NCBI RefSeq assembly: GCF_021228235.1
Contig: NZ_JAJQRG010000001.1
Coordinates: 434,001 to 498,000 of the forward strand
Source of the DNA: Pseudophaeobacter flagellatus
Lineage (GTDB): Bacteria > Pseudomonadota > Alphaproteobacteria > Rhodobacterales > Rhodobacteraceae
DNA: 64,000 bases
Direction of reading: 5' to 3'
A program made the translations under genes and the position numbers. The first letter of the stretch is position 1; each line of letters starts with the position of its first letter. Below the pieces are notes generated by a model. That model made no database searches. It was not told where the DNA came from and saw nothing but the letters and a program-made list of their open reading frames with translations. Shown piece after piece: positions 7,951-17,230 of the stretch.

Positions 7951-9087
7951 CTAGGCGAGACTTCTCACACCAGCGTCAGGTGTTCGGACCAGCCTTGGGT
8001 CTCTAGCGGTTGTCTGGCGCTGTCGATCATTGATCAGTCTTACCTCAATGTCTGGTGCTGCCATTGCATGCATAAGCGCATTGTAGTTCATATGAAATCT
8101 CACTTCGGATCCCACCTTCAGCATGCCTTGGTTCGCCCCAATGACCAGATGATCGCTGGTTGCGCCAAGCAATGTGCATCCTGCAGGCATTGAAAGCCCC
8201 AAAATATCCGTGTCTTGACGCCCTATGGCGAGGATAAGACGGGTGGAGGCCCCGCTGGGTGGAGCAATGCGAAACCTTGCCAGAGCTGGATCAACTATGG
8301 CGATGGGCAAAGGCGCAGGTTTTTCACTCGTTTCAATAACCTCGGTGATAAGCGTGAAGGCGTCCGTGTGCATCCCGTGAATTGGGTCGCCAGACACGGG
8401 TTCAACGCCCAGAAGTATGGCCTCACCCAGTCTTAGGTCGTTGATACGGCCAGTAAATTGTTCTTTGAATGCCCAAGGCAGGTTGGCAGAATTGCCACCG
8501 GACACGGTTTTAAGGATTGGGCCGCACCCCCCCTCGATCTCGTTCGCCAGGGTGCCAAGCGCGACCATTTGAGCCGCAGTAGGGGCGACCCCGCTCAAAC
8601 AGGCAAAGTTTGCGCCGATGCCTTGCAACGCAACCCCGGGCATTTTCATAACCTGCTGTGCAATGTCAGCTAGGTTCTCAGGCAATATCCCATCGCGCTG
8701 ATCGCCCATCTCGACCATCAGAATGATACCGTGAACCCTGCCTTTGCGGATCGCGGCGGAGGCTAGGGCTGCAATAATGACAAGCTCTGTATTGTAGCTT
8801 GCTTCACAGAACTGCACGACCTGATCGGCCTGGCTTAACATCGGTGTTCGGATCAGAGTGACAGGGCATATGATACCTGCCTGACGTAACCGCCGCACAT
8901 TGCTGATACGTGCATCCGCAAGCGCCACGGCGCCACCGTCCAGCATGGCCCGGGCGATTGCTGGATGCCCGCAAACAGCCTTGATAATGCCTGTGATGTC
9001 GATGCCATGCGGGCTCAACCGTCGAGCGAGCGTATGTGTGTTGCGACGTATCTTGCCGAGATCAACTTCGATGCGCGGGCAGCTCAT
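7951..9087 (-). CDS. PLP-dependent amino-acid racemase, alanine/ornithine racemase-like
   Basis: A 378-residue fold-type III PLP enzyme. The N-terminal strand IEVDLGKIRRNTHTLARR leads to the PLP lysine in GIIKAVCGHP (Lys36), and a phosphate-binding GGNSANL and a Gly-rich LRLGEAILLGV follow, as in the YhfX/ornithine-racemase branch rather than classical Alr. It should interconvert L and D forms of an amino acid in the cytoplasm; the substrate is unknown. Its ATG overlaps the stop of the DUF1611 gene by four bases (ATGA), so the two products are made together. The neighbour suggests D-amino-acid metabolism. Confidence 0.8.
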   Translation of the reverse strand: MSCPRIEVDLGKIRRNTHTLARRLSPHGIDITGIIKAVCGHPAIARAMLDGGAVALADARISNVRRLRQAGIICPVTLIRTPMLSQADQVVQFCEASYNTELVIIAALASAAIRKGRVHGIILMVEMGDQRDGILPENLADIAQQVMKMPGVALQGIGANFACLSGVAPTAAQMVALGTLANEIEGGCGPILKTVSGGNSANLPWAFKEQFTGRINDLRLGEAILLGVEPVSGDPIHGMHTDAFTLITEVIETSEKPAPLPIAIVDPALARFRIAPPSGASTRLILAIGRQDTDILGLSMPAGCTLLGATSDHLVIGANQGMLKVGSEVRFHMNYNALMHAMAAPDIEVRLINDRQRQTTARDPRLVRTPDAGVRSLA

Positions 9088-10283
9088 ATCGCTACCATTG
9101 ATGACCTCTGCGTCAAACCGGGGTATGCGGCAACCACCATCGCAAGCAAATGTGCAACGGGTCGGGCCAGCGCATCTGTCACAGGAACCCCGAGTTTGTG
9201 TGATTGTGCCGCGATGGTATCGGTGATTTCGGGGTCTGTCATCCCCTCGTGATTAAGCGTGACGCCGATGACCTTTGTATCGGCAAAGGCTTCGATCAAA
9301 GCGATCTCACTAGCAGGGGCAGGCATTGGAAAATTGGGAAAGTCGCAGCGATGTGCACGTTTGGGGGCGTGCTGAAGGATGACCGCATCCGGCTGGCTAC
9401 CGCGCAGGATAAACGCGGATGTGCAGAACGCGGGATGGCTTAAGGCGCCCTGGCCTTCGATCACAATGACATCGGGTTGTTCCGCTTCAGCAGCCGCAAC
9501 AATCGCACCTTCCAGCTCGCCACAGCAGAACTGGGGGGGGACGGCATCCATTGCGACACCGTATTTTGCGCCCTGCATTAGGCCGGTTTGCCCCGTGCCG
9601 ACAAGTACTGTCTTGATGCCCTTCGCGTTCAGGGCTTGGGTCAAAACGGTCGCCGTTGTCCGTTTCCCAATGGCGCAATCGGTCCCGAGAACCGCAATGC
9701 GCAAAGCTTTGACACCAGCGATACTGCCATCGAACAACCGCATGTCCTTGCTCGGTTTTGGTTTGCGGATATCGCGGATCGTGACATCGCGGTCAGATGC
9801 GGCGTTGGCAATTTCAAAATCGTCGCTCAGGTATTCATGCAAGCCGCTCACAATATTCATGCCAAGCTTTATCGCGTTCAGGATAACGCGTCGATCCGCA
9901 GGCAAGAGTCGCCCCGTCGAGGGGGCCATGCCATAGATCAGCGTGTCGGGAACGACGGGTTCATGGGCAACTGCGGCCTTCAGATGACCAAAGACCGGTA
10001 TGTGGTTCACCGCATCGTCGAGAATAAGTCCGCTGTCTTGTCCGCTATGGGTGCTGTCGATGACTGACAGAATCCTATAGGCCTCTGAATGGCGCACAAG
10101 GCCGTTTGCGGTCTTGCCATCGATTTGGGCAAAGTTGCCCTCGCAATATATGACTGCTGATGGCGGTGCTGCGAAGTGAGTGTTTGTAGCCGAAAGTTTG
10201 GGTTTGACCTGGGTCATTGGTGGCGCTTGCGCCCCGTTGACTGGACGCAGGATGGTGTCGACGGGTTTAGATTTGACTTCCAT
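9084..10283 (-). CDS. DUF1611 protein (DgcN-like family)
   Basis: A 399-residue protein. An N-terminal domain (residues 40-170) with DTLIYGMAPSTGRL and NIVSGLHEYL leads to a P-loop-like LGTDCAIGKRTTA (about 199-211) and VIVIEGQGALSHPA, the DUF1611 signature. One member, DgcN, is reported to N-acetylate D-glutamate in a marine D-Glu catabolic route with the epimerase DgcA. Here the partner is a PLP racemase instead, so the substrate is an inference. The start at 10283 has a clear AAAGGGA site. Upstream in-frame Met codons lack one and would add a non-conserved leader. Confidence 0.75.
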   Translation of the reverse strand: MEVKSKPVDTILRPVNGAQAPPMTQVKPKLSATNTHFAAPPSAVIYCEGNFAQIDGKTANGLVRHSEAYRILSVIDSTHSGQDSGLILDDAVNHIPVFGHLKAAVAHEPVVPDTLIYGMAPSTGRLLPADRRVILNAIKLGMNIVSGLHEYLSDDFEIANAASDRDVTIRDIRKPKPSKDMRLFDGSIAGVKALRIAVLGTDCAIGKRTTATVLTQALNAKGIKTVLVGTGQTGLMQGAKYGVAMDAVPPQFCCGELEGAIVAAAEAEQPDVIVIEGQGALSHPAFCTSAFILRGSQPDAVILQHAPKRAHRCDFPNFPMPAPASEIALIEAFADTKVIGVTLNHEGMTDPEITDTIAAQSHKLGVPVTDALARPVAHLLAMVVAAYPGLTQRSSMVAI

Positions 10284-10366
10284 TGTAATTCCCTTTTGCG
10301 ATTGTGACGGAATACAAGCCCGTCCTCCCCAGCAGATGTTGTCTTCTGTGTTGTTGCGCCGTGCGC

Positions 10367-11119
10367 CTAGTTCTTTAGAACGCATCGACCCTTTGAATTG
10401 TGGAAGTTCCTGTCACATTCCCACCCGTTACCTGATCTGTTCAGATGTGCGTGTTCTGGAAGGTCGATCAATTCGCATGTCTCGCCAGAGACCGCGTATC
10501 CACGCTCGCATTTCCACCCCGTGTCATGGGTTGCGTCGGAGAGATATGCATTTTCCGGGACCGCGACGGCTTCGCACAGGCCAGCCTGTTCAAAGAAGCC
10601 ACGCTCACATGTCCAGGGCTGCCCGTAGCTTGATGTGTTTAGATATGCGTTGTCAGGAACTGCAATGATGACGCAATTGTCGTCTTTGGCCTCAAAGCCG
10701 CGTTTGCAGGCCCATGGGCTCCCGTATGACCCCTCTGCCAAATAAGCGTTTGCGGGCAAGATGATCTGCTGACAGCTGTCATCGAGTTTGAAGAACCCCC
10801 GCAGGCAGAGCCACCTTTCGCCTGATGGCCCCAGATACCCACCCTCTGGGACCACTACGGCAACGCAGTCGGATTGAGCATCGCTGCGAAAGCCATGAAG
10901 ACATTCCCACCCCTGGCCATAGGTGCGGTTCGTTGCATAGGCATTCTCGGGCACAATTACAGGTTCGCAGGCCGTGGCGTTAGACCTGTAGCCAATGTTG
11001 CATTCCCACCCGTCGCCATAGCTCTTTGCACTGGCATTTGCGGGCAGGGATTGGGCGAATAGGGGCATTGCAAAAAGGAACAATACACTGACAGAGAGAG
11101 AGAAAAGGAGCATCCTCAT
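10367..11119 (-). CDS. Secreted protein of seven Cys-containing repeats
   Basis: Function unknown. MRMLLFSLSVSVLFLFAMPL is a signal peptide cleaved near FAQ-SLP. The rest, about 225 residues, is seven consecutive units of 31-34 residues. Each follows the pattern [VL]P-x-NAYL, then x-YG-x-x-W-x-C-x-RGF, then six or seven residues, C, and a short hydrophobic strand. Every unit has exactly two Cys, suggesting one disulfide per unit and a string of small modules in the periplasm or outside the cell. Units 4 to 6 are closest to one another. A short gene for a membrane protein precedes it on the same strand 80 bp upstream. Confidence 0.75.
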   Translation of the reverse strand: MRMLLFSLSVSVLFLFAMPLFAQSLPANASAKSYGDGWECNIGYRSNATACEPVIVPENAYATNRTYGQGWECLHGFRSDAQSDCVAVVVPEGGYLGPSGERWLCLRGFFKLDDSCQQIILPANAYLAEGSYGSPWACKRGFEAKDDNCVIIAVPDNAYLNTSSYGQPWTCERGFFEQAGLCEAVAVPENAYLSDATHDTGWKCERGYAVSGETCELIDLPEHAHLNRSGNGWECDRNFHNSKGRCVLKN

Positions 11120-11198
11120 CTGAATTCCAGACCATCCCCTTGCGCCACAAAATGTCTCGGGCTGAAATGTCTCTGTCTGTGGGAGCATCACGTTCGGA

Positions 11199-11555
11199 TC
11201 ATGACCCATCCAGCCCAAGCCCTTCAACACAGGCACCCGCGAGATCGCGGTTTGGCGCGTCAGAGCCAGGGAATGTTGCCCATCCCGTCGCCATCATGGC
11301 TTTTCTGCGATTGTAGGAGGTGGATGCGTCCTGAATTGTCGAGAGCTTCGCCGTGCGTTCTGGATCTGCTGCGGAGGCATTCAGACAGACCGGGACCATA
11401 GCCAAAGTCACTTCCTCAGCGGCATGTGTTTGCGCCATTACCCGTGCAGTGCCAGAAGTTGTCCATCCTCCCCAGTTGAAGCCAAGGATTGAGACTGCAA
11501 TCGCGCCAACCAAAGCACCGTAAATACTGGGTTTCGTCCATTCTGGAAATGTCAT
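11199..11555 (-). CDS. Small single-span membrane protein, 118 aa
   Basis: Not assigned. One N-terminal transmembrane segment (about residues 11-30, IYGALVGAIAVSILGFNW, followed by GGW) anchors a periplasmic domain of about 85 residues. That domain contains TSGTARVMAQTHAAEEVTLAMVPVC... with two Cys (PVCLNA and GACVEG) that could pair. The pattern is a conserved-looking roseobacter hypothetical, but no function can be assigned. It lies 80 bp upstream of the repeat protein on the same strand and may be cotranscribed with it. Confidence 0.65.
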   Translation of the reverse strand: MTFPEWTKPSIYGALVGAIAVSILGFNWGGWTTSGTARVMAQTHAAEEVTLAMVPVCLNASAADPERTAKLSTIQDASTSYNRRKAMMATGWATFPGSDAPNRDLAGACVEGLGLDGS

Positions 11556-12543
11556 TTTTGATCCTTTGACGGAGAAAGCGCCGCCTCACTATTTGTGTCT
11601 CTTTTGCGCAGGCCTGACTTGGTGTCAGACCATTTTGAAGTTGCGATGGCAGATGGGGCGCAGTTCGGATCCGCAGGTTTCCCGCGTGATCAGAAGATGC
11701 GTTTTGATCCGTTGGTAAGCCTTAGCCCTGAGGCTCTGCATACTTTCGTCCGTTGCAAAGACCTCATCGCAGCCTGGCGACAATTCCCCTGCGTATCCGG
11801 CCAAGACACACGGATAAGCAACGGTCGCAGGCGATGTGGTCGTGCACGATAACATCGGCAACCTTCCCAAACATCAAATCCCTGCTACAGGACGTGACAG
11901 CTGAATTTTCATGATAGAGGATTGTGGTCCGCTCTGGCCGCTTGCTGCGCCTATGCCTGAGAGAACCGCAATGTTCGTATCTGTCATATAGCCTTTTGGC
12001 ACCGGAAATACAACGTTGGTGAATCCGGCTCCATTTCTCCGACCATCTCTGCACGAAAAAAGGTCAAGGTTTGCAAGCCTCCACCGTGAGTATCAGCAGA
12101 GACTTGTCCAGCAATGTTTTTTTTCGTTCGCCCCCCAGAAGAGGACATTCACTGCGTTGCAGAATATTGGCAAAATGGGCGTTCCTGCCCGCGGCACCGC
12201 AGCATGAAGCTGCGGCAGATCGTGTCAAACCGCTGGTTTTTCAAATGTCACTATCCTGCACTTTGCCGACCTTTGAGCTGCGCGCAGCATCAAGCACGAC
12301 GGGCAAGCAGAACTGGATGTCCGGTTCAGGGGCGTCATGACCGTAGGGCGACCGTGCTGAAAGGAGGCCATCTCCAGCTTGCGCGCAGAGGTCCATTTCT
12401 GGTCTGCGGTTGGATGAGAACGCTGCCAAGGCGGCGGTTCGCGTGTTCAACAATCGGCGGCTGCCGGGTGGTATCGGCAATCCTCGGCTACCCCGGTCAG
12501 GTTCAGCAGTCGTTGAGCAAGAAAAGCCTGCATCGTGTGTCGC
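11556..12543. other. About 1 kb without a supportable gene
   Basis: Open frames occur on both strands, up to 185 codons on the plus strand at 12114-12671, but none has a recognisable motif or start. On the minus strand around 11625-12010 two frame segments separated by a TGA (ending PVAGI, then resuming CLGRLPML) may be the worn remains of a gene. The rest looks like non-coding DNA. Confidence 0.45.
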
Positions 12544-12588
12544 CCCCCAGGTGTGTGGCGGCCAGATTGACCGCTGCTCACCTGGGGG
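12544..12588 (-). terminator. Hairpin downstream of the ectoine-type operon
   Basis: Perfect 10-bp arms CCCCCAGGTG (12544-12553) and CACCTGGGGG (12579-12588) with a 25-nt loop lie 15 bp beyond the aminotransferase stop. There is no U-run, so it may end or protect the transcript rather than act as a classical terminator. Confidence 0.5.
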
Positions 12589-12603
12589 ACAAAGCTAGGT
12601 TTC

Positions 12604-13977
12604 TTAACCCAAGACTGTCGTCACGGCGCGTTTGGTGGCGGCGACGACGGTATCTACCTCTTCGCGGCTGAGACAGAAGGGGGGGGCAAAGCCGAGGATA
12701 TCTCCCTGCGGCATGGCGCGGGCGATGACGCTGTCCTGCGACAAGAGCGTAGCCGAGACCTGCGGACCGATCTTGTCAGCGGCATCAAAGAATGTGCGGC
12801 TGTCGCGATCCTTGACGAATTCCACCGCGCAGAGCATGCCTTCGCCACGGATATCGCCAACATGGGCGTGGTCGCCCAGGGCTTCTTGCATGGATTTCTG
12901 CAGGTAGGCACCCGTGCTGCCAGCGTTTTCCACTAGGTTCAACTCGTCGATCAGCTTGAGGTTGGCAACCCCGGCTGCCGCCCCGATGGGGTGGGCGGAA
13001 TAGGTCCAGCCATGGCCGATGGGGCCATTTTCATCCGTGCCCTGTTCAAGCACCTTCCAAACCTTGTCCGACACAATAGATCCAGACAGCGGCGCATAGG
13101 CCGAGGTCAGCCCCTTGGCGATGGTGATGATATCGGCCTCAAGCCCATAGTGATCCGAGCCGAACATGGTGCCGAGGCGGCCAAACCCGGTGACGACCTC
13201 ATCCGCAACCAGCAGGATGTCGTGCTTTTTCAGCACGGCCTGAATCGCGGGCCAATAGCCTGCGGGGGGCGGTACGATACCACCGGTACCCAGAATGGGT
13301 TCGCCAATAAAGGCGGCAATGGTATCGGCGCCTTCGCGTTCGATCATGGCTTCCAGCTCGGCCACGCAATGGGCGACGAACTGCTCTTCGGTCTGGTCCA
13401 GATTGTCACGGCGGAAATAATAGGGCGCTTCGGTGTGCAGCACCTGGGCCAGCGGCAGGTCGAACTTCTTGTGGAACAGCTCAAGACCTGTCAGCGACCC
13501 GGTCACCAGACCCGAACCATGATAGCCACGCCAGCGCGAGATGATCTTCTTCTTTTCGGGACGGCCGAGGATGTTGTTGTAATACCAGATCAATTTGACG
13601 TTGGTTTCGTTCGCATCAGAGCCGCCAAGGCCAAAATAGACCTTGGACATATTGGCGGGTGCGCGGTCCAGGATCATCTTTGACAGGGTGATCGATGCCT
13701 CGGTGCCATGCCCCACGTAGGAATGATAATAGGCCAGTTCTTTCGCCTGCGCGGCAATCGCCTCGGCGATTTCTTGGCGGCCATAGCCGACATTGACACA
13801 GTAAAGCCCGGCAAAGGCATCGAGCAGCCTGTTGCCGTCACGGTCTTCAATATGCACACCGCTGGCGGTTTTGATCACTCGGTTCGGGCTCTCTCCACGG
13901 GCGTGCTGGGCCAGGTGGGTCGAGGGGTGGAAGAAGTTCTCGCGGTCCCATTGATCAAGTTGGTCGTTTCTCAGCAT
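12604..13977 (-). CDS. doeD: Class III aminotransferase, diaminobutyrate-type (Atf/DoeD-like)
   Basis: A 457-residue PLP aminotransferase. PLP-binding residues are visible: GSDANETN (118-125), the Asp in [13 protein letters not shown] (Asp259) and the internal aldimine Lys288 in TIAKGL. In the ectoine pathway the enzyme at this place converts 2,4-diaminobutyrate to aspartate semialdehyde. Sequence alone would also allow a beta-alanine, taurine or putrescine aminotransferase, so the call leans on context: last gene of the operon, 11 bp after the aldehyde dehydrogenase. The start at 13977 has a GAGGA site; an upstream Met at 13998 lies inside the previous gene. Confidence 0.8.
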   Translation of the reverse strand: MLRNDQLDQWDRENFFHPSTHLAQHARGESPNRVIKTASGVHIEDRDGNRLLDAFAGLYCVNVGYGRQEIAEAIAAQAKELAYYHSYVGHGTEASITLSKMILDRAPANMSKVYFGLGGSDANETNVKLIWYYNNILGRPEKKKIISRWRGYHGSGLVTGSLTGLELFHKKFDLPLAQVLHTEAPYYFRRDNLDQTEEQFVAHCVAELEAMIEREGADTIAAFIGEPILGTGGIVPPPAGYWPAIQAVLKKHDILLVADEVVTGFGRLGTMFGSDHYGLEADIITIAKGLTSAYAPLSGSIVSDKVWKVLEQGTDENGPIGHGWTYSAHPIGAAAGVANLKLIDELNLVENAGSTGAYLQKSMQEALGDHAHVGDIRGEGMLCAVEFVKDRDSRTFFDAADKIGPQVSATLLSQDSVIARAMPQGDILGFAPPFCLSREEVDTVVAATKRAVTTVLG

Positions 13978-13988
13978 TTTTTCTCTCC

Positions 13989-15464
13989 TCATGCCCAATC
14001 GCGGCAGACGTATTTGATTTCTGTAAACTCTTCCATGCCCCGACGCGCTCCTTCGCGCCCCAGGCCAGACTGTTTGGTGCCGCCAAAGGGAATGGGGGCA
14101 CCGGTGACCTTGGTGCGGTTCACCGCGACCATGCCAAATTGCAGCGCACGGGACATCCGATAGATGCGGCGCGGATCATGGCTGTGCAGATATGCAACCA
14201 GCCCGTATTCGGTGTCATTGGCGCGGGCGATCACTTCTTCTTCGGTGTCAAACGGCGCGATCGCCGCCACCGGGCCAAAGGTCTCGTCCGACATAATGGC
14301 GGCCTCTTTGGGTACATCGGTCAGAACTGTGGGCTGATAGAACAGAGATCCCAGCGGATCGCGGGCGCCGCCACAGGCCAGCTTGGCACCTTTGGCCAGG
14401 GCGTCGGCGACATGCTCTTCCTGCTTTAGCACGGCCTTTTCATTCATCAGTGGCCCGATATCGGGGTCATCCATGCCGATGCCCAGCGACAATGTGCGGG
14501 TTGCGGTGGTAAAGCGGGCGCAGAAGTCATCATAGATGGCGCGTTCTACAAAAATCCGGTTGGCGCCCAGGCAGTCCTGACCTGAGGTGGCGAATTTGGC
14601 TTTTATCGTTTCAGCGACTGCCACGTCCAGATCAGCCCCTTTGAACACGATCACCGGCGCATGCCCGCCCAGTTCCATCACCAGTTTTTTCACGGTGTCG
14701 GCGGACTGACGATAAAGCAACCGCCCGACCTCGGTAGAGCCGGTGAAGGAGAGCGCCCGGACACGGGTGTCTTTTGTCCAAGGCTCAATCACGGTAGCGG
14801 CGCGGCCGGTGACCACGTTGAACACGCCCGCCGGAACGCCTGCCTTTTCGGCCAGTTCCGCCAAGGCCAGCGCCGAATGCGGGGTTTCCCCGGACGGGTG
14901 GGCGACAACCGTGCAGCCCACCGCCATGGCGGCAGCGGCTTTACGGGTCAGCATTGCGGCAGGAAAGTTCCAGGGGGTGATCATGGCCACCACTCCGACC
15001 GGTTCCAGCCAGACTTCGACCTCGGCATCGGGCAGGTGGCTGGTGACCCCTTCGATATTCGGACGCTTGGCTTCTTCTGCGTAGAATTCCACGAAGGAGG
15101 CCGCATAGTCGATTTCGCCGCGTGCTTCCGATAGGGGCTTGCCTTGTTCCAGCACCATGATCCGCGCCAGGTCTTCCTTGTGCTGCAGGATCAGGTCAAA
15201 CCAACGGCGCAGAATGGCAGAGCGCTCTTGCGGCAATAGACCTGACCAGGCGGGAAAGGCGGCCTGCGCCGCATCCACTGCGGCAGAGGATTCCTCTGCA
15301 CAGAGGCTGGCCACCTCGCCGATAACCGCGCCAGTTGCCGGATCGGTCACGCGGATGGTTTCACTCGAGGCAGCAGCACACCATTTCCCATTTACATAGG
15401 AAAAACTGCGCACCAAGGATTTGTCAGCGATATCATCGCGCGCAGAAAGGGCAGTGTTTGTCAT
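13989..15464 (-). CDS. doeC: NAD(P)-dependent semialdehyde dehydrogenase (Ssd/DoeC-like)
   Basis: A 491-residue aldehyde dehydrogenase of the succinate-semialdehyde group. PWNFP (Asn166), the general base Glu264 in MELGGHAP and the nucleophile Cys298 in SGQDCLG are in place. In the ectoine pathway it oxidises aspartate semialdehyde to aspartate. The family motif KPAxxTP, whose Lys touches the cofactor ribose, reads AHPSGETP, with His189 for Lys, which may affect cofactor preference. A clear GGAG site precedes the ATG at 15464. The upstream Met at 15527 would add an unsupported leader. Confidence 0.82.
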   Translation of the reverse strand: MTNTALSARDDIADKSLVRSFSYVNGKWCAAASSETIRVTDPATGAVIGEVASLCAEESSAAVDAAQAAFPAWSGLLPQERSAILRRWFDLILQHKEDLARIMVLEQGKPLSEARGEIDYAASFVEFYAEEAKRPNIEGVTSHLPDAEVEVWLEPVGVVAMITPWNFPAAMLTRKAAAAMAVGCTVVAHPSGETPHSALALAELAEKAGVPAGVFNVVTGRAATVIEPWTKDTRVRALSFTGSTEVGRLLYRQSADTVKKLVMELGGHAPVIVFKGADLDVAVAETIKAKFATSGQDCLGANRIFVERAIYDDFCARFTTATRTLSLGIGMDDPDIGPLMNEKAVLKQEEHVADALAKGAKLACGGARDPLGSLFYQPTVLTDVPKEAAIMSDETFGPVAAIAPFDTEEEVIARANDTEYGLVAYLHSHDPRRIYRMSRALQFGMVAVNRTKVTGAPIPFGGTKQSGLGREGARRGMEEFTEIKYVCRDWA

Positions 15465-15573
15465 CGGGCTCTCCTTTGTTGTCTGCCATTGTTGGCGTTT
15501 TGACCCAAGGAAGAGACCAAATATCAAAGGTTAAGCAGAGGTTTTCTCTGCCTGTCGCGTCGCGGGCAGAGAT

Positions 15574-16056
15574 TTACTCTTGGTGCCCCGCGATGAGCGA
15601 AAGTGGCGGTACGCCATGGCCTTTCACGGGTTTGGTGACCACATAGGTGAAATACCGTGCCAGCCCGATGCGGGAATCGAGCATTTCGTCGATCAGGCGC
15701 TGATAGGAATCGATATCGCGGGTAACAATCTGCAGGATGTAATCAAACCCGCCGCCAAGCGCCCAGCAGGCCATGACCTCGTCATAGCGTTGCATCGCCG
15801 CCTCAAAGGTCTGAAAGCTGGCGGCGGTATGATCCGAGAGTTCGGCAGCGACAAAGATGGTCACATGGGCGCCAAGCTTTTGCAGGCTGATCTCGGCCCG
15901 ATACCCTTTGATCAAGCCGGCTTTCTCCAACTTTTTCAATCGCTCCCAGCAGGGGGTGGGCGATAGGCCAACACGGGTCGCCAGGGCCGTTTTGGTGATA
16001 CGCCCCTCGGTTGACAGGACCTTCAGAATATCAAGATCGCGGGCATCAAGCCGCAT
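15574..16056 (-). CDS. doeX: AsnC/Lrp-family regulator
   Basis: A 160-residue feast/famine regulator. Residues 1-60 form the winged helix (LDILKVLSTEGRITKTALAT then RVGLSPTPCWERLKKLEKAGL). Residues 65-155 form the ligand-binding RAM domain (MACWALGGGFDYILQIVTRD). Its place between the enzyme genes and the Ssd gene matches the asnC gene of the Ruegeria ectoine-utilization operon. It probably acts as a second, amino-acid-responsive regulator of the operon. A GGAGGTG site fixes the ATG at 16056. The 180 bp upstream would be the place for eutD and eutE in related clusters, but they are not there. Confidence 0.8.
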   Translation of the reverse strand: MRLDARDLDILKVLSTEGRITKTALATRVGLSPTPCWERLKKLEKAGLIKGYRAEISLQKLGAHVTIFVAAELSDHTAASFQTFEAAMQRYDEVMACWALGGGFDYILQIVTRDIDSYQRLIDEMLDSRIGLARYFTYVVTKPVKGHGVPPLSLIAGHQE

Positions 16057-16237
16057 GGTGTCACCTCCGGAGAACGCGATTAAGCACCTAACAACCCGAT
16101 CACCGCTGTGCAATCACGCGCAGAGATAAGTCTGGGAAAATAACCGGCGGTTCTGCGCGCAACATTGGCCAATTATGCCGCCCAGGTCATGCCGATGCCG
16201 ATTTTGCGGCGGATCGCCGGGCAGCATTGGTGCTGGG

Positions 16238-17230
16238 TCAGCTGGTAAAGCTGGAACCTTTGCCTGCGGTCATGGCCCGTTGTTTGGCAAGAGTAGCGAT
16301 GGCCGTGTCTTGTACGCCAGTGCCAGTCAGATCTGCGATGATGATATCGCTGTCAGACTGGCGACCAGCCGCCTTGCCCGAGGTGACATCACCCAATTCG
16401 GCAAAGCGGCGATCAGCTGGGACAATGCCCGCTTCAATGGCGCTGCGCAGCTCCCCTTTGATGGCACATTGGGCCTGCGCATCGGGCACGTACAGCGTTG
16501 CTTTGGTCAGGCATTCCGGGGCCAGCTCGCCCTTGTGTTCTTGATCCGATCCCATGGCGATGACCAGCTGTCCGGGATGCAGCCAATCCGCCATGATCAC
16601 AGGTGTGGTTGCAGGCGTCGTCGCGACAACAATATCGGCCGAGGCAACGGCAGCCGCCGCATCTGTGCTGGCGGTGACGTCAAAGCCCAGTTCGTCACTC
16701 AGGCTGGCCGCCATGGCTTTGGCCTTGGCCCCGTCCCGTGCCCAGATCACGGCGCTGTTGATGTCGCGTACGAGGGTCAGCGCCATGAGCTGAAGCCGCG
16801 CCTGAACGCCAGCCCCGATGACGCAGACACGCGTCGCATCTGCGCGGGCAAGATGCCGTGCCGAGACCGCCCCCGCAGCGGCCGTGCGCACATCCGTCAA
16901 ATACCCATTGTCCAGTAGCAGGGCCTCTAGCATACCAGTTCTGCTAGAGAACAGGACCATTAGCCCTGATGTGCTGGGCAGGCCCAGCTTGGGATTGTCG
17001 AAAAAGCCGGGGCTCATTTTCATGGCAAAACTGTCGATGCCGGGGACATAGGCGGATTTCACGCAGACCTCGCCGTTATGATCCGGCACCATCAGTGTCA
17101 TGATCGGCGGCATGACAACACCGCCCTGCGCCAGGGTGGTGAATCCCTGTTCGATGCAGTCCACCGCATCGACATCCAGCGGCACCAGATCGCGTAGGTC
17201 GGCTTCGGTCAGTATCTTGATATCGGGCAT
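16238..17230 (-). CDS. eutC: Ornithine cyclodeaminase/mu-crystallin family protein (EutC-like)
   Basis: A 330-residue OCD-family oxidoreductase. The Rossmann motif VCVIGAGVQARLQ (135-147) and the substrate-side Lys residues near 58 and 71 (VCVKSAYVPG, FAMKMSPG) are present. Family members include iminosuccinate reductase and ornithine cyclodeaminase. In hydroxyectoine clusters EutC is thought to work with EutB on the hydroxylated intermediate, possibly reducing an imine. Its ATG abuts the eutB stop codon. The exact substrate is not shown by sequence. Confidence 0.8.
   Translation of the reverse strand: MPDIKILTEADLRDLVPLDVDAVDCIEQGFTTLAQGGVVMPPIMTLMVPDHNGEVCVKSAYVPGIDSFAMKMSPGFFDNPKLGLPSTSGLMVLFSSRTGMLEALLLDNGYLTDVRTAAAGAVSARHLARADATRVCVIGAGVQARLQLMALTLVRDINSAVIWARDGAKAKAMAASLSDELGFDVTASTDAAAAVASADIVVATTPATTPVIMADWLHPGQLVIAMGSDQEHKGELAPECLTKATLYVPDAQAQCAIKGELRSAIEAGIVPADRRFAELGDVTSGKAAGRQSDSDIIIADLTGTGVQDTAIATLAKQRAMTAGKGSSFTS

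Noticed and set aside
12583-12593. GGGGGACAAA at the hairpin after the aminotransferase as a third copy of the 4380-4438 repeat arm
   Set aside because: Only about 10 bases agree and the rest of the arm is different. Chance or shared base composition is enough.
12114-12671. 185-codon open frame in the 1-kb gap
   Set aside because: It is Arg/Cys/His-rich, runs into the 3' end of the aminotransferase gene on the other strand and has no start signal or domain.
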